From Thioalkalivibrio paradoxus (GTDB taxonomy: Bacteria > Pseudomonadota > Gammaproteobacteria > Ectothiorhodospirales > Ectothiorhodospiraceae), in the NCBI GenBank assembly GCA_011390565.1, contig JAABSC010000007.1:48654-112653 (forward strand): a DNA stretch of 64,000 bases. The letters run 5' to 3'. This document shows positions 35,382-46,123 of the stretch, one piece after another. A program made the position numbers and the translations under genes. The stretch's first letter is position 1. Every line of letters starts with the position of its first letter. The notes below the pieces were generated by a model. It was not told the DNA's origin and made no database searches. It was given only the letters and a program-made list of their open reading frames with translations.

Positions 35382-35795
35382 TCAGGGCAGCGGGCCCGTG
35401 TACGGGCCCTTCGCAACCGGCAGATCCTCGCTTTCCCAGAGTTTGATGCCCCCCGCGATGTTCACCACCTGACGAAAGCCCATCGTCTTCAGTACCACGG
35501 TGGCCAGCGCCGACCGGGCTCCCGTCGAGCACAGCAAGGCAATCGGACGTTCCCGTGCCGTATGCAGCGCCTCGATCCGGTGCGGGCTGTCGGCCTCGGC
35601 CGCACCTTCGAGAAGTCCTCGCGGGATCAGCACCGAGCCGGGGACGTGAATGCGCTCGTATTCGTAGGGCTCCCGGATGTCCACGATCAGCCAGGGCTCC
35701 CCGGCTTCGATCGCCTCGGCGAGTTCGTCCGGTGCCCGCTCTTCAATCGACGCGCGCGCCGCGGTGACCAGATCTGCCAGTGTCTTGACGCTCAT
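35382..35795 (-). CDS. Rhodanese-like sulfurtransferase
   Basis: This 137-residue single rhodanese domain has the first motif WLIVDIREPYEYERIHVPGS and the active-site loop LLCSTGARSAL with the catalytic Cys. The C-terminal FRQVVNIAGGIKLWE closes the domain. It should move sulfane sulfur; a role in the organism's sulfur economy fits. It lies between plsC and the YyaL-type gene on the same strand. Confidence 0.92.
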   Translation of the reverse strand: MSVKTLADLVTAARASIEERAPDELAEAIEAGEPWLIVDIREPYEYERIHVPGSVLIPRGLLEGAAEADSPHRIEALHTARERPIALLCSTGARSALATVVLKTMGFRQVVNIAGGIKLWESEDLPVAKGPYTGPLP

Positions 35796-35834
35796 GTTCC
35801 TGGATTCCTTGCTTCGTCGGGTTCCGAGCCTGGC

Positions 35835-37868
35835 TTACAGCGCCGCAAGCAGCGAAGGCAGATCGTATTCCGGCGGAGCGCAGGACGTCCCCCTGCAGAG
35901 GAATGCCACGACCCGATCCGGTGCAGTGGGGTGCCCGCATTTCCCCGCGAGGGCCTGGGGAAGCCCACGTCCCTCGGCCGGTAGCACATACACCCAGGCC
36001 TGCGGATATCGCTCCAGCACCGCTTGCCGCCAGGAGCGACCGGCCTCCGTCGGACCTCTCAAAATCACCAGCGGCGGTGGCTCGCGCAGAATATCCAGCG
36101 CAAGCAGAAGGCTCATGTGCGCCATCGGCGCTTCCGAGAGTATGGGCCCGCCGTTGGCCAGCGTGCGTTCGGCGGCCTCCAGGTATCGGGTTTCGACCAG
36201 CAGGTAGCCGAGTTGCAGAAGTCCCCGTGCCGCCACGCCGTTGCCGGATGCCATGGCGTCGTCGGCGTAGACCTTCGGGCGTTGAATCAGGGCCTCGTGA
36301 TCGATGGCCGTGAAGAAGAACCCGCCCCGCTCGCGATCCATGAAGTCGCTCAGCAGCACGTCGGCAAGCCGGATGCTCCAGTCCAGCCATTCGCGGCTCC
36401 AGCGTGCGCGAAGGAGATCGAGCGCCGCGGCCAGCATCAGGGCGTGATCATCGAGGTACGCGCGCGGAGGCGGCGTATCCGAACCTTCGCGAAAGCTTGC
36501 GTAAAGCCTTCCCTCGCGCCAGAGCCGGCCCACGATCGCGCGCATCGCGTCCTCGGCCCGATCGAGCCACTCCGGCCTGTCCAACGCCTCCGCAGCCTGC
36601 ACCAGCCCGGAGATCATCAGGGCGTTCCAGGAAGTCAGGACCTTTTCGTCGCGATGCGGCCAAACCCGGAGCGCGCGTGCCTGCAGCAGCTTCTCGCGCG
36701 CGGTCTCGAGGCGCTCCTCGACCACCTCCGGCGGGACGCCAAGCGATTGCGCCAGCTCCGCCGGTTCCTGCACCCGGTTCAGATGCCACCGCCCCTCGAA
36801 ATTGGGCGCGGCGTCGAGGCCCCAGACCCGGCGTGCGACCGCCCACTCCCCGGTATCGAGCAGCCGCTCGACCTCTTCCGGAGTCCAGACGTAGAAACGC
36901 CCCTCCTCCCCCTCGGAATCCGCGTCCAGACTGGAATGGAAAGCCCCCGAAGCATCGGTCATTTCGCGCTGCAGCCAACCCACCGTCTGTTCGACAACGT
37001 CCCGCGCATGGGCATCCCCGGCGGCGGCCCGCCCCGCATAGAGCCCCAGCAAGGGTCCATTGTCGTACAGCATCTTCTCGAAGTGCGGGATCACCCAGCC
37101 GGCATCGGTCGAATAGCGGCAGAAGCCACCCCCGATCTGATCGTAGATGCCCCCATGGGCCATGGCCCGAAGCGTCTGCTCCAGCATCGCTTCGGATTGC
37201 GGATCCCGCCGCCGCGAACCGTGCCAGGCCAGCCATTCCAGCGTCGCGGGGTGAGGAAACTTGGGGGCTGCGCCGAATCCCCCGAGGCGCGCGTCGAAGT
37301 TCTGTCGCAGTTCGGCCTGCGCACGGTCGATGACCTCGGGGCCCGGAAGCGCGCCGCCCTCGGGGGCGTACATGCGGGCCATCGCCGACTGCAGGGACGC
37401 GTTCTGGGTTGCGATTTCCTCCGGGTGCGCTTCCAGAAAATCCGCGACACCGTTGAGGACGTCGACGAACGCGGGCAACCCGTGACGTGCCTGATCCGGA
37501 AAATAGGTGCCGCCGAAGAAGGGAACCTGGTCCGGGGTCAGAATCATGGTCAACGGCCAGCCACCGTTGCGGCGGGACAGAAGCATATGTGCGTTCTGAT
37601 AGATGCGATCCAGATCCGGGCGCTCCTCACGGTCCACCTTGATGTTCACGAAGCGGGCGTTCATCACGCGGGCCGTGTCGGGATTCTCGAAAGACTCATG
37701 GGCCATCACGTGGCACCAGTGACAGGCGGAGTAGCCAATGGAGAGCAGGATCGGTTTGCGCTGGACGCGCGCCCGTTCCAGCGCCTCCTCGCCCCAGGGA
37801 TACCATTCCACGGGATTATCGGCATGCTGCTGGAGATAGGGGCTGCTGGCCCGGGCCAGACGGTTCAT
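35835..37868 (-). CDS. YyaL-type thioredoxin-domain protein (DUF255 / six-hairpin glycosidase fold)
   Basis: This 677-residue protein has an N-terminal thioredoxin-like domain ([20 protein letters not shown]; redox pair C-x-x-C in [10 protein letters not shown]) followed by an (alpha/alpha)6 barrel resembling N-acylglucosamine epimerases. The ATG at 37868 with AAGGAA upstream gives the usual family start [14 protein letters not shown]. The function is unknown; the human relative is SPATA20. A rhodanese gene follows on the same strand. Confidence 0.9.
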   Translation of the reverse strand: MNRLARASSPYLQQHADNPVEWYPWGEEALERARVQRKPILLSIGYSACHWCHVMAHESFENPDTARVMNARFVNIKVDREERPDLDRIYQNAHMLLSRRNGGWPLTMILTPDQVPFFGGTYFPDQARHGLPAFVDVLNGVADFLEAHPEEIATQNASLQSAMARMYAPEGGALPGPEVIDRAQAELRQNFDARLGGFGAAPKFPHPATLEWLAWHGSRRRDPQSEAMLEQTLRAMAHGGIYDQIGGGFCRYSTDAGWVIPHFEKMLYDNGPLLGLYAGRAAAGDAHARDVVEQTVGWLQREMTDASGAFHSSLDADSEGEEGRFYVWTPEEVERLLDTGEWAVARRVWGLDAAPNFEGRWHLNRVQEPAELAQSLGVPPEVVEERLETAREKLLQARALRVWPHRDEKVLTSWNALMISGLVQAAEALDRPEWLDRAEDAMRAIVGRLWREGRLYASFREGSDTPPPRAYLDDHALMLAAALDLLRARWSREWLDWSIRLADVLLSDFMDRERGGFFFTAIDHEALIQRPKVYADDAMASGNGVAARGLLQLGYLLVETRYLEAAERTLANGGPILSEAPMAHMSLLLALDILREPPPLVILRGPTEAGRSWRQAVLERYPQAWVYVLPAEGRGLPQALAGKCGHPTAPDRVVAFLCRGTSCAPPEYDLPSLLAAL

Positions 37869-37965
37869 CGGAATTCCTTGCAGGACCGCGCAGAGAGGCA
37901 TGATGATCGCCATGCCCGCGACAAGAGTTTAGACTGCGCAGTCCGAACCGCCACCGCAAGCGCCC

Positions 37966-38760
37966 ATGCCCGTCCACCCGTTTATCGACCCGGTCGCCAT
38001 CACGCTCGGCCCCCTGCAGCTGCACTGGTACGGCCTGATGTACCTGGTCGGGTTCGCGGCCTTCTGGTGGCTGGGCAACTGGCGCGCACGCCGGCCTGAT
38101 TCCCCGTTGACACCCCAACAGGTCGGCGACCTGACCTTCTGGGGCGTCGTCGGTGTCATCGTCGGCGGGCGGCTCGGCTACGTGTTCTTCTACAATTTCG
38201 AGGCGCTGGCGCAGGATCCGCTGCTCCTGCTGCGGATCTGGGAAGGCGGCATGGCCTTCCACGGCGGGCTGGTCGGTGTCCTCGTGGTCATGTGGTGGTT
38301 CGCACACAGGATCGGCACGACCTTCCTCCGCATTGGCGACTTCGTTGCGCCCCTGATTCCCATCGGACTGGGTGCCGGACGGATCGGCAACTGGATCAAC
38401 GGCGAACTCTGGGGCAAACCCACCGATCTGCCCTGGGCCATGATCTTCCCCGCGGCGGATTACCTGCCGAGGCATCCGTCGCAACTCTATCAGGCGTTTC
38501 TCGAGGGCGTGGTGCTGTTCACCATCCTCTGGGTGGTCTCGCGCAAGCCGCGCCCGACCGGCCTGGTCTCGGGGCTCTTCCTGCTGCTCTATGGCAGCTT
38601 TCGGTTCGCGGTCGAGTTCGTGCGCCTTCCGGATGCGCATATCGGTTATCTCGCCTTCGGTTGGCTGACCATGGGTCAGCTGCTGTCCGTTCCGTTGATC
38701 CTTGCGGGAATGGCTCTCATCGGATGGTCCACTCGCACGCCCAGCCACGGGAGATCCTGA
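37966..38760 (+). CDS. lgt: Prolipoprotein diacylglyceryl transferase
   Basis: This 264-residue inner-membrane enzyme adds diacylglycerol to lipobox Cys of prolipoproteins. The opening [33 protein letters not shown] and the Lgt signature [13 protein letters not shown] are all present, with seven expected membrane helices. Its TGA shares one base with the thyA ATG; lgt-thyA-folA is a common gammaproteobacterial order. Confidence 0.97.
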   Translation: MPVHPFIDPVAITLGPLQLHWYGLMYLVGFAAFWWLGNWRARRPDSPLTPQQVGDLTFWGVVGVIVGGRLGYVFFYNFEALAQDPLLLLRIWEGGMAFHGGLVGVLVVMWWFAHRIGTTFLRIGDFVAPLIPIGLGAGRIGNWINGELWGKPTDLPWAMIFPAADYLPRHPSQLYQAFLEGVVLFTILWVVSRKPRPTGLVSGLFLLLYGSFRFAVEFVRLPDAHIGYLAFGWLTMGQLLSVPLILAGMALIGWSTRTPSHGRS

Positions 38761-39590
38761 TGCAGCAATACCTCGACCTGGTGCGGCACATCATGGACCA
38801 CGGGACCGACCGGCCCGACCGCACGGGCACCGGGACCCGGTCCATCTTTGGCCACCAGCTGCGTTTCGACCTGGCCGCCGGTTTTCCCCTGGTCACGACC
38901 AAGCGCACCCATATGAAGTCCGTCATCCACGAACTGCTCTGGTTCATTCAGGGGGATACCCGGCTCGACTACCTGCACCGGCACGGGGTGACCATCTGGG
39001 ACGAGTGGGCCACGGCCGAGGGCGACCTGGGCCCGATCTACGGCGCGCAGTGGCGTCGCTGGCATACCGGCGACGGTGTCGTAGACCAACTCTCGGAACT
39101 CGTCGAGCAGCTTCGGACCCGACCGTATTCGCGCCGGCTCCTCGTGTCGGCCTGGAACGTGGCGGATCTCCCGGACGAGACCCGGTCACCGCAGGAGAAC
39201 GCAGCGGCCGGGCGCATGGCGCTCGCCCCGTGCCACACGCTGTTCCAGTTCTACGTCGCGGACGGAAAACTGTCCTGCCAACTCTACCAGCGCAGCGCGG
39301 ACGTCTTTCTCGGAGTGCCTTTCAACATCGCCTCCTACGCGTTGCTGACCCTGATGCTCGCCCAGGTCACCGATCTCGCCCCGGGCGACTTCGTGCATAC
39401 GCTGGGCGACGCCCACCTGTACCGGAATCATTTCGAACAGGTCGGGGAACTCTTGAGCCGGGAACCCTTCCCGCTACCCACGATGCACCTGAACCCCGAG
39501 GTCCGCGACCTGTTCGGCTTCCGTTTCGAGGATTTTCGGCTGGAGGGCTACCAGAGCCATCCGGGCATCCGCGCACCGATCGCGGTATGA
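38760..39590 (+). CDS. thyA: Thymidylate synthase
   Basis: This 276-residue enzyme methylates dUMP to dTMP with methylene-THF. The nucleophile Cys lies in [13 protein letters not shown], the phosphate-binding Arg in [13 protein letters not shown], and [17 protein letters not shown] is the folate and dUMP contact. The length is close to E. coli ThyA (264), with a small insertion in the middle. The ATG overlaps the lgt stop (TGATG), and the stop overlaps folA by ATGA. Confidence 0.97.
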   Translation: MQQYLDLVRHIMDHGTDRPDRTGTGTRSIFGHQLRFDLAAGFPLVTTKRTHMKSVIHELLWFIQGDTRLDYLHRHGVTIWDEWATAEGDLGPIYGAQWRRWHTGDGVVDQLSELVEQLRTRPYSRRLLVSAWNVADLPDETRSPQENAAAGRMALAPCHTLFQFYVADGKLSCQLYQRSADVFLGVPFNIASYALLTLMLAQVTDLAPGDFVHTLGDAHLYRNHFEQVGELLSREPFPLPTMHLNPEVRDLFGFRFEDFRLEGYQSHPGIRAPIAV

Positions 39591-40105
39591 ACACCGCCCC
39601 GCAGACATCGAACCCCGTCGATCCGCGGATCGAGTTGATCGTCGCGATGGACCCGGACCGGGTGATCGGCCGGGACAACCAGTTGCCCTGGCATCTCCCC
39701 GACGATCTGCGCTACTTCAAGCGCACCACCACCGGGCACACCGTTCTGATGGGCCGCAGGACCTACGAATCCATTGGCCGCCCGCTCCCCAACCGCCGCA
39801 ATCTCGTGTTGTCCCGGCAACCGGGCTGGGAAGCGCAGGGTATCGAGGTCTTTCCGGATCTGAACGCCGCGCTGAACGCCGTCGGGCCCGACACGATCTT
39901 CGTCATCGGGGGCGCGGACCTGTTTCGCGCGACCCTGCCCCGCGCGGCCGTACTCCACGTCACGCGGGTACACAACCGTTTCCCCGGCGATGTGTTCTTT
40001 CCGCCGCTTGGCGAGGGCTGGAGCCTCGCCTGGGAAGAACCGCATGCCGCCGACGAGCGGCACGCCAGCGCCTTCACCATCCAGCGGTTGGAACGGAGCA
40101 CCTGA
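39587..40105 (+). CDS. folA: Dihydrofolate reductase
   Basis: This 172-residue enzyme reduces dihydrofolate made by ThyA. Motifs are [20 protein letters not shown] (Trp and Asp of the active site), [19 protein letters not shown] and [10 protein letters not shown]. It is coupled to thyA by a four-base overlap, a tight metabolic pairing. The start carries about 15 extra residues before the first strand, but the overlap supports it. Confidence 0.96.
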   Translation: MNTAPQTSNPVDPRIELIVAMDPDRVIGRDNQLPWHLPDDLRYFKRTTTGHTVLMGRRTYESIGRPLPNRRNLVLSRQPGWEAQGIEVFPDLNAALNAVGPDTIFVIGGADLFRATLPRAAVLHVTRVHNRFPGDVFFPPLGEGWSLAWEEPHAADERHASAFTIQRLERST

Positions 40106-40218
40106 AACACGGGTCTGATCCAGTGCGGCCCGACGTGACGCGCACGCATCGGATGTTCTAATCTGCTGAAGCGGCGCCAGGATCTCCCCGGACCCGTGAT
40201 CGCCGCAAGGAGACGGAA

Positions 40219-40668
40219 ATGCCTTACCTGGCCTGGTCCGACGAACTCGACACGAAGATCCCGGAACTGGATGCCCAACACCGGGTGATGATCGATCACG
40301 TCAATGCTGTGCACGACGCCGCAGCCTCGGGCGAAGCCGGGACGTTGCAGAGCGCGATGCAACATCTGATCGATTGCGTGCGCCGGCATTTCGTTTTCGA
40401 GGAAAAGGTTCTGGAAGCCATCGATTTCGCTGGCACTCGGGAACACCAGGGCGTGCACGAGAACATCCTGAAGCAGCTTCAGGAGTACCAGGACCGGATG
40501 GCTTCCGCCTCCCCCGCGGAGGCCGAGGAACTGGCGGACGCCCTCGGACCGTGGGTCGTGGAACACATCCGTCACGATGACCTGGATTTCGGACCCACGG
40601 TACGCGAATGGCTGCGCGACGCGGCACCGCCGGACGATCCCTTTCGGAAACTCGTCGGCGACAGCTGA
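40219..40668 (+). CDS. Bacteriohemerythrin
   Basis: This 149-residue single-domain hemerythrin binds O2 at a di-iron site. Ligands are in order: His in LDAQHRVM, H-x3-E in RHFVFEEKVL, His pairs in REHQGVHENIL, and H-x4-D in VEHIRHDDLDFG. An AGGAG precedes the start. Microaerobic O2 sensing, storage or detoxification is likely. It is alone in its strand run. Confidence 0.93.
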   Translation: MPYLAWSDELDTKIPELDAQHRVMIDHVNAVHDAAASGEAGTLQSAMQHLIDCVRRHFVFEEKVLEAIDFAGTREHQGVHENILKQLQEYQDRMASASPAEAEELADALGPWVVEHIRHDDLDFGPTVREWLRDAAPPDDPFRKLVGDS

Positions 40669-40709
40669 GCCGGGTCCGGCCCGGGCCATCGCCAGTCCTG
40701 CCGGTGAAT

Positions 40710-41525
40710 TCAGTCGGACCGGTTCCGGATGCCCCGCCGTAGCGGCCACCGCAGCAGACTCGCGACCACGAACGCCAGCATCGCGGCGACCACAATGCTG
40801 GGACCGGTCGGTGTGTCATAGGCAAAAGAGCCCCAGATACCGCCGAGTACGGCGAGAGCCCCGATCCCGGCGGCGAACAGCGCCATCTGCTCGGGCGTGC
40901 GTGCAAAACGCCGCGCGGTGGCGGCCGGAATGATCATCAGCGACGTGATCAGCAGCACGCCCACCACCTGCATCGCGCTCGCAATCACCAGCGCGATCAG
41001 CAGCATCAGGCCCAGCCGCACCGGAAGTACGGGCACGCCTTCGATCCTCGCCAGTTCCTCGTGCACCGTGATCGCAAGCAATGGTCGCCAGAGCAGCACG
41101 AGGAGCACCAGTGCGAATATGCCGCCCAGTGCGATGGCTGCCAGATCGGACCGTGTCACGGCGAGAATATCGCCGAACAGATAGGCCATCAGATCGACGC
41201 GCAGGCCTTCGACGAAGGCCACCGCCACCAGTCCCAGCGACAGCGTGCTGTGCGCGAGAATGCCCAGCAGGGTGTCCGAGGCCAGTTCCTGGCGACGCTG
41301 CAGGAGCACCAGGATGACGGCCACCAGCACGCAGACCACCGTGACCATCAGGTTGAGATTCAGCCCCAGCAGAAACCCGAGGGCGACGCCGAGCAACCCG
41401 GAATGGGCCAGGGTATCGCCGAAATACGCCATGCGGCGCCAGACCATGAAGGCGCCGAGCGGTCCGGCGACCACGGCCACCATCACGCCCGCGAGCACGG
41501 CACGGGTCAGGAAATCATCGAGCAT
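40710..41525 (-). CDS. znuB: Zinc ABC transporter permease ZnuB
   Basis: This 271-residue ABC-3 family permease has eight or nine membrane helices, opening FLTRAVLAGVMVAVVAGPLG and including WRRMAYFGDTLAHSGLLGVA and the coupling-helix DTLLGILAHS. The start at 41525 overlaps the znuC stop by 11 bases. It forms the membrane part of the high-affinity zinc importer; manganese is a formal alternative, but the His-rich ZnuA points to zinc. Confidence 0.94.
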   Translation of the reverse strand: MLDDFLTRAVLAGVMVAVVAGPLGAFMVWRRMAYFGDTLAHSGLLGVALGFLLGLNLNLMVTVVCVLVAVILVLLQRRQELASDTLLGILAHSTLSLGLVAVAFVEGLRVDLMAYLFGDILAVTRSDLAAIALGGIFALVLLVLLWRPLLAITVHEELARIEGVPVLPVRLGLMLLIALVIASAMQVVGVLLITSLMIIPAATARRFARTPEQMALFAAGIGALAVLGGIWGSFAYDTPTGPSIVVAAMLAFVVASLLRWPLRRGIRNRSD

Positions 41526-42336
41526 CGTGCGAGTGCCCCGGGTCCTTGCAGGCATCCACCGGGCGTACATCGCCGGCGAGCCCGTGCACATGGTTGTGGC
41601 GATGGGTATAGATGCCGATCGCGGCCAACCCGGTTTCCGGGAACAGCCGCTGGTATTCGGGGTGCCGGCTGACTTCCTCCGGCCGGCCCGTGCAGCAGAC
41701 GTGCTGGTTGAGACAGACCACGGTATCCGCGGCGGCCATCACGAGATGCAGTTCATGCGAGACCATGAGCACGCCACAGCCGGTGCGCGTGCGCAACCGG
41801 TCGATCAGTTCGAACACTTCGGCCTGCCCGCCCACGTCCACTCCCTGATCCGGCTCGTCGAGCACCAGCAGGTCCGGATCCGCCAACAACGCCCGCGCGA
41901 GCAGCGCCCGCTGCATCTCGCCGCCGGAGAGATTCTGCAGGGGAGCATCCAGCAGGTGGGGAATCCCGACTTCGTGCAGGCGATCCAGCAGCACGTGTTT
42001 CGGCAGCCGGTATCGGAGGGTCATGAAACGGCGGACCGACAGCGGCAGAATCGGATCCACCTGGATACGCTGAGGCATGTAACCGATCCGAAGGCCGGGG
42101 GGTCGGTGTACTGCGCCGTGGGTCGGTTGCCACAGACCCAGCATCACCCGCAGCAGGCTGGTCTTGCCCGCACCGTTCGGTCCGATCACCACCACCACCT
42201 GGCCCCGACGCACCGACAGCGACACCTCGTGGAGCAGCGTCCGGCCCCCAAGTTCAAGTCCCAATCCGACCGCTTCCAGCAACGGAACATCGCCGTGCGT
42301 CGCGCGGGAATCAGTCGGCGGGTTCTCGATTTTCAT
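41515..42336 (-). CDS. znuC: Zinc ABC transporter ATPase ZnuC
   Basis: This 273-residue ABC ATPase has Walker A GPNGAGKTS, signature LSGGEMQRALLARALL, Walker B LLVLDEPDQGVDVGG and H-loop MVSHELH. The C-terminal tail is His-rich (YTHRHNHVHG and DPGHSHD). It starts at 42336 next to the presumed Zur site, divergent from znuA. The frame stays open far upstream but only as shadow of znuA. Confidence 0.95.
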   Translation of the reverse strand: MKIENPPTDSRATHGDVPLLEAVGLGLELGGRTLLHEVSLSVRRGQVVVVIGPNGAGKTSLLRVMLGLWQPTHGAVHRPPGLRIGYMPQRIQVDPILPLSVRRFMTLRYRLPKHVLLDRLHEVGIPHLLDAPLQNLSGGEMQRALLARALLADPDLLVLDEPDQGVDVGGQAEVFELIDRLRTRTGCGVLMVSHELHLVMAAADTVVCLNQHVCCTGRPEEVSRHPEYQRLFPETGLAAIGIYTHRHNHVHGLAGDVRPVDACKDPGHSHDAR

Positions 42337-42358
42337 TTTGGTATGGTATAACGTTTGG
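42336..42358. promoter_or_regulatory. Candidate Zur operator between znuC and znuA
   Basis: The 92-base divergent gap holds an AT-rich interrupted palindrome, TTGGTAT-G-GTATAACGTTTGG. It resembles the gammaproteobacterial Zur box (halves like GTTATA and TATAAC). The right half fits well and the left half is degenerate. It touches the znuC start, as expected for repression of both genes by zinc. Confidence 0.5.
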
Positions 42359-42428
42359 CAACCGGAAAGAATCGCGAAGCCCGATCCGCGGGCCCGGGCG
42401 GCACAATTCACACGGGAGAGTTGCAGAC

Positions 42429-43556
42429 ATGACGACCCGCAAGAGCCTCGGAACCGCCACACTGCTGATCGCCCTCGCACTCGGATCACTGTCCGCCCAG
42501 GCGCAACCCCGGACGGTGGTGGCGTCCATTCTACCCATACACAGCCTCGTCGCGGGGGTGATCGGTGAGATCCATACCGTCGAGGTTCTGCTACCGGCCT
42601 CGGCATCCCCGCACGGGTACGCCATGCGACCGTCCGAGGCACAGAAACTCCAGGACGCGGACCTTCTGGTCTGGGTCGGCCCGGACCTTGAAACCTTCCT
42701 GGAACGGCCGCTGTCGGAGCCGCGCCCTGGCAGGACCGTGATATCGGTGCTGAACGATCTGGAACTGACCTTGCTGCAGGGGCGTGAAGGGGGGCTCTGG
42801 GAGACCCATGATCACGACCATGCTCATGATCATGGTCATACCACCAGCCACCCTGGCCAGGCCGCGGAAGACCACGGCCATGGAGACCACGATCACGGCT
42901 CCAAGCATGATCATCACGCCGCGGACGACCACGGCCATGGAGACCACGATCACGGCTCCGAGCATGATCATCACGCCGCGGACGACCACGGCCATGGACA
43001 CCACGATCACGGCTCCGAGCATGATGAGCACGGCGCGGACGCGCACATCTGGCTGTCACCCGCGATCGCGCGCGAGATCGTGTCCGGCCTGACCGAGCAT
43101 CTCGTACGCTGGGATTCCGCCAACGGCGCCGCGTTCGAGCAGAATCGCGACGCCCTGATCGCTCGCATCGACGCCCTCGACGCAGCCATCGCGGCACAGG
43201 TGGAGCCGGTGCGCGACCGGCCCTTCATCGTGTTCCACGACGCCTACCAGTATTTCGAGCACCACTACGGACTCAATGCGGCTGGATCGATCACGCTGGA
43301 TCCCGCCCTTTCTCCTGGAGCCCGCCGTGTCCAGGAGTTGCGGGCCCGACTGCAGGCCGACGATGTGACCTGCCTCTTCACCGAACCGCAGTTTCGGCCG
43401 GCATTGGCCAAAACGCTGGTCGAGGGAACGACCACTCGACTGGGAGAACTGGACCCGGTCGGTACCCACGTCGAACCCGGTCCGGATGCATGGTTCACGC
43501 TGATGCAGAGTCTCGCGGACAACCTCACGACCTGCCTCTCCGAACGGGAGCTCTGA
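42429..43556 (+). CDS. znuA: Zinc-binding periplasmic protein ZnuA
   Basis: This 375-residue solute-binding protein of the A-1 (ZnuA/TroA) cluster has a signal peptide (TLLIALALGSLSAQA, cleavage before QPRTV). Metal His candidates lie in ILPIHSLVAGV and SPHGYAMRPS, with ADAHIWLSPA and FHDAYQYFEHH further on. A long His/Asp/Gly loop (residues about 120-205) carries three 57-base tandem repeats and should bind many zinc ions. It is divergent from znuCB. Confidence 0.95.
   Translation: MTTRKSLGTATLLIALALGSLSAQAQPRTVVASILPIHSLVAGVIGEIHTVEVLLPASASPHGYAMRPSEAQKLQDADLLVWVGPDLETFLERPLSEPRPGRTVISVLNDLELTLLQGREGGLWETHDHDHAHDHGHTTSHPGQAAEDHGHGDHDHGSKHDHHAADDHGHGDHDHGSEHDHHAADDHGHGHHDHGSEHDEHGADAHIWLSPAIAREIVSGLTEHLVRWDSANGAAFEQNRDALIARIDALDAAIAAQVEPVRDRPFIVFHDAYQYFEHHYGLNAAGSITLDPALSPGARRVQELRARLQADDVTCLFTEPQFRPALAKTLVEGTTTRLGELDPVGTHVEPGPDAWFTLMQSLADNLTTCLSEREL
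42864..43034 (+). repeat. Three 57-bp tandem repeats in the znuA His loop
   Basis: Units at 42864-42920, 42921-42977 and 42978-43034 each encode 19 residues of the type A-E/D-D-H-G-H-G-D-H-D-H-G-S-x-H-D-H-H-A. They differ at a few bases. Each adds about nine His. Unit number may vary between strains through slippage. Confidence 0.92.
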
Positions 43557-43636
43557 AGTCTCACGGGAATAAACCGTGCGCTTTCGCGGCGGCCCGCGCG
43601 CGGCCGCGACAGGCAGCGGGACCCGAATCGCCGCCG

Positions 43637-43972
43637 CTACAGCAGGACCAGCAGCCAGATCACTCCGGCATTCACGAAACTCAGCAGCACCGCCGCCGAG
43701 CCCATATCCTTGGCCCGGGCGGAGAGTTTGTGGATCTCGCCGCCAAACCGGTCGATGGCCGCCTCGATTCCGGAGTTGAGCAACTCGACGATCAGAATGA
43801 GGAACAGGCTGCCGATCAGCAGGGCGCGTTCCACCCCGACATCGGTCAGCCAGAGTGCCGCGGGAACCAGGATCGCCACCAGCAGCAACTCCTGACGGAA
43901 GGCCTCCTCGTGCCGAAAGGTCGAACGCAGGCCCTTCCAGGAATAGCCGAAAGCGGCAATGACCCGCTTCAT
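43637..43972 (-). CDS. dgkA: Diacylglycerol kinase (DgkA)
   Basis: This 111-residue small membrane kinase has three hydrophobic helices. The amphipathic start is MKRVIAAFGYSWKGLR, followed by EEAFRQELLL, the catalytic motif VELLNSGIEAAIDR, and AKDMGSAAVLLSF. It turns diacylglycerol into phosphatidate. The ATG at 43972 is the family start; an ORF opening at 44080 has no support. Confidence 0.93.
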   Translation of the reverse strand: MKRVIAAFGYSWKGLRSTFRHEEAFRQELLLVAILVPAALWLTDVGVERALLIGSLFLILIVELLNSGIEAAIDRFGGEIHKLSARAKDMGSAAVLLSFVNAGVIWLLVLL

Positions 43973-44092
43973 CCCGCGCTGATTGCTGTATGCCACGTGC
44001 GGTACCTGCCTGGATCGAAAAGGCTGCGGGCCACGGAGAGCCCGCAGCGGGCACAAAACCCGGGAGGATAGCGCAAACACAAGGCGTGCAGG

Positions 44093-45589
44093 TTACAGTC
44101 CAGCCGCGGTCTCCGCCGCTTCGGGACGATACACCACGTCCAGGCGCTTGGCCGCCGCGACCTCATTGAAGCGCCGGTTCGGCAGTCGATGCGGCGCTCC
44201 CTTGATGGTCTCGATATCCCGCCCGGATTCTTCCAGGACCGCCACCATCGCGGTCACGAAGCCATCCAGCGTCTGCCGGGACTCGGTCTCGGTCGGCTCG
44301 ATCAGCAGGCACTCCGGCACCAGCAGCGGGAAATAGGTGGTGGGTGCGTGGTAGCCGTGGTCGAGCAGGCGCTTCGCGACGTCCATTGCGGTGAGGCCGG
44401 TTTCCCTGGACTGACGCTTCAGCGTAACGATGAACTCATGCGTCGCGCGCCGCTCCGGGAATGCGAGGTCGAAGCCCGCCCGCCGCAGTTCCGCCATCAC
44501 GTAGTTCGCATTCAGCGTGGAGAACTCCGCGACCCGCGTCATGCCCTCCCGGCCGAGCATCCGCATGTACACATACGCGCGCAGCAATACGCCCGCGTTG
44601 CCGGCGAAGGCCGAAAGGCGCCCGATGGTCTGTGGGCGATCCGCCTCGGTCGCCAGTCGGTACGGGCCGTCATCCGTGCGCACCACAACGGGTACCGGCA
44701 GAAACGGAAGCAGGCGCTGGCTCACACCGACCGCACCCGCCCCGGGCCCGCCGCCACCGTGCGGGGTCGAAAAGGTCTTGTGCAGGTTCATGTGAATCAC
44801 GTCGAAACCCATGTCGCCCGGGCGCACCTTGCCCAGGATCGCGTTCAGGTTCGCGCCGTCGTAGTAGAGCAGCCCCCCGGCCTCGTGCACGATTCCGGCG
44901 ATCTCGCGGATCCGCCGCTCGAACACACCCAGCGTGGACGGGTTGGTCAGCATGATGCCCGCCGTCTGCGGCCCCACCGCCGCGCGCAGCGCATCGAGAT
45001 CCACGTCGCCGCTGGCATCGGTCGGGATCTCACGGACCTGGTAGCCGCACATGATGGCCGTCGCCGGATTGGTCCCGTGGGCCGCGTCCGGCACGATGAT
45101 CTCGCTGCGCTGCCGGTCGCCACGCGCGTCGTGGTAGGCGCGGATCATCGCCACACCCGCGAACTCGCCCTGCGCTCCCGCCATGGGGGTCAGCGACACA
45201 CCGCTCATCCCCGTCACTTCGCGGAGCATTTCCTGCAACTCGTGCATGGTCTGCAGGAAGCCCTGACTATATCCAGCCGGGGCCAACGGGTGCCGGTTCA
45301 GGAATCCGGGCAGCATCGCCAGACTGTTGCAGGCTCGGGGGTTGTACTTCATCGTGCAGGAGCCCAACGGATAGAACTGGGTGTCGATCGAGAAATTTCG
45401 CTGCGACAACCGCGTGTAATGGCGCACGACATCCAGTTCGGAGGCCGAAGGAAGCCCTGGAGCGGACCGCCGACGCAGCGCTTCCGGGATCCGGATCGGG
45501 CCATCGGGGCGCCGGGGCATCTGTGCGGCGGCCGAACGGCCCTCACGGGAATGCTCGAAGATCAGACCGGGTTCTTGCGGGTTCATCAT
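44093..45589 (-). CDS. gcvPB: Glycine dehydrogenase (decarboxylating) subunit 2
   Basis: This 498-residue C-terminal half of the split P-protein has the PLP lysine in [16 protein letters not shown]. Together with GcvPA it decarboxylates glycine in the glycine cleavage system. Here the two halves are separated by tpx. It starts at an ATG-ATG pair touching the tpx stop. It is probably the last gene of the riboswitch-controlled run. Confidence 0.96.
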   Translation of the reverse strand: MMNPQEPGLIFEHSREGRSAAAQMPRRPDGPIRIPEALRRRSAPGLPSASELDVVRHYTRLSQRNFSIDTQFYPLGSCTMKYNPRACNSLAMLPGFLNRHPLAPAGYSQGFLQTMHELQEMLREVTGMSGVSLTPMAGAQGEFAGVAMIRAYHDARGDRQRSEIIVPDAAHGTNPATAIMCGYQVREIPTDASGDVDLDALRAAVGPQTAGIMLTNPSTLGVFERRIREIAGIVHEAGGLLYYDGANLNAILGKVRPGDMGFDVIHMNLHKTFSTPHGGGGPGAGAVGVSQRLLPFLPVPVVVRTDDGPYRLATEADRPQTIGRLSAFAGNAGVLLRAYVYMRMLGREGMTRVAEFSTLNANYVMAELRRAGFDLAFPERRATHEFIVTLKRQSRETGLTAMDVAKRLLDHGYHAPTTYFPLLVPECLLIEPTETESRQTLDGFVTAMVAVLEESGRDIETIKGAPHRLPNRRFNEVAAAKRLDVVYRPEAAETAAGL

Positions 45590-46090
45590 TCAGGCCAAAG
45601 CGGCAAACGCGGCGTCATAATCCGGTTCCTGGCCGATCTCGGGCACCAGTTCCGCATGCAACACCCGGTTGTCCGCATCCAGCGTCACGACGGCACGCGC
45701 AGTGATGCCGGCCAGGGGGCCGTCCTGCAGCAGGACACCGTAATCCTTCGCGAAATTCTTCGATCGCATCATGGAGAGGGTATGCACCCGGTCGGTACCC
45801 TCGGCACCGCAGAAACGGGTCATCGCAAACGGCAGGTCCGCCGAGATCACAAGCACGACCACATCATCGCGTTCCGCAACCAGCTGGTTGAACTTGCGGG
45901 TCGACTCGGCACACACCCCGGTGTCCAGGCTGGGCACGATGGACAGGATCTTGCGCTTGCCGGCGAAATCGTCGAGCCCGACGTCGGCAAGGTCCTTGTT
46001 GGTCAGACGAAAATCGGGTGCGTTCGAACCGACCGCCGGCAGATCACCGTTGGTGTGGATCGGGCTGCCCTTCAGGGTCACTTCTGCCAT
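45590..46090 (-). CDS. tpx: Thiol peroxidase (Tpx-type peroxiredoxin)
   Basis: This 166-residue atypical 2-Cys peroxiredoxin removes peroxides with thioredoxin as donor. Peroxidatic Cys C60 lies in [11 protein letters not shown] and resolving Cys C94 in RFCGAEG. It sits inside the glycine-cleavage series, directly abutting gcvPB and 33 bases after gcvPA, so it is very likely co-transcribed. This placement is unusual. Confidence 0.95.
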   Translation of the reverse strand: MAEVTLKGSPIHTNGDLPAVGSNAPDFRLTNKDLADVGLDDFAGKRKILSIVPSLDTGVCAESTRKFNQLVAERDDVVVLVISADLPFAMTRFCGAEGTDRVHTLSMMRSKNFAKDYGVLLQDGPLAGITARAVVTLDADNRVLHAELVPEIGQEPDYDAAFAALA

Positions 46091-46123
46091 GTCCGTTCTC
46101 CTTTCGATGCTGTCATGGTTTGG

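Noticed and set aside
41515..43197. 560-codon minus frame extending znuC upstream
   Set aside because: The part beyond 42336 is antisense to znuA and Arg-rich; znuC starts at the ATG next to the shared promoter.
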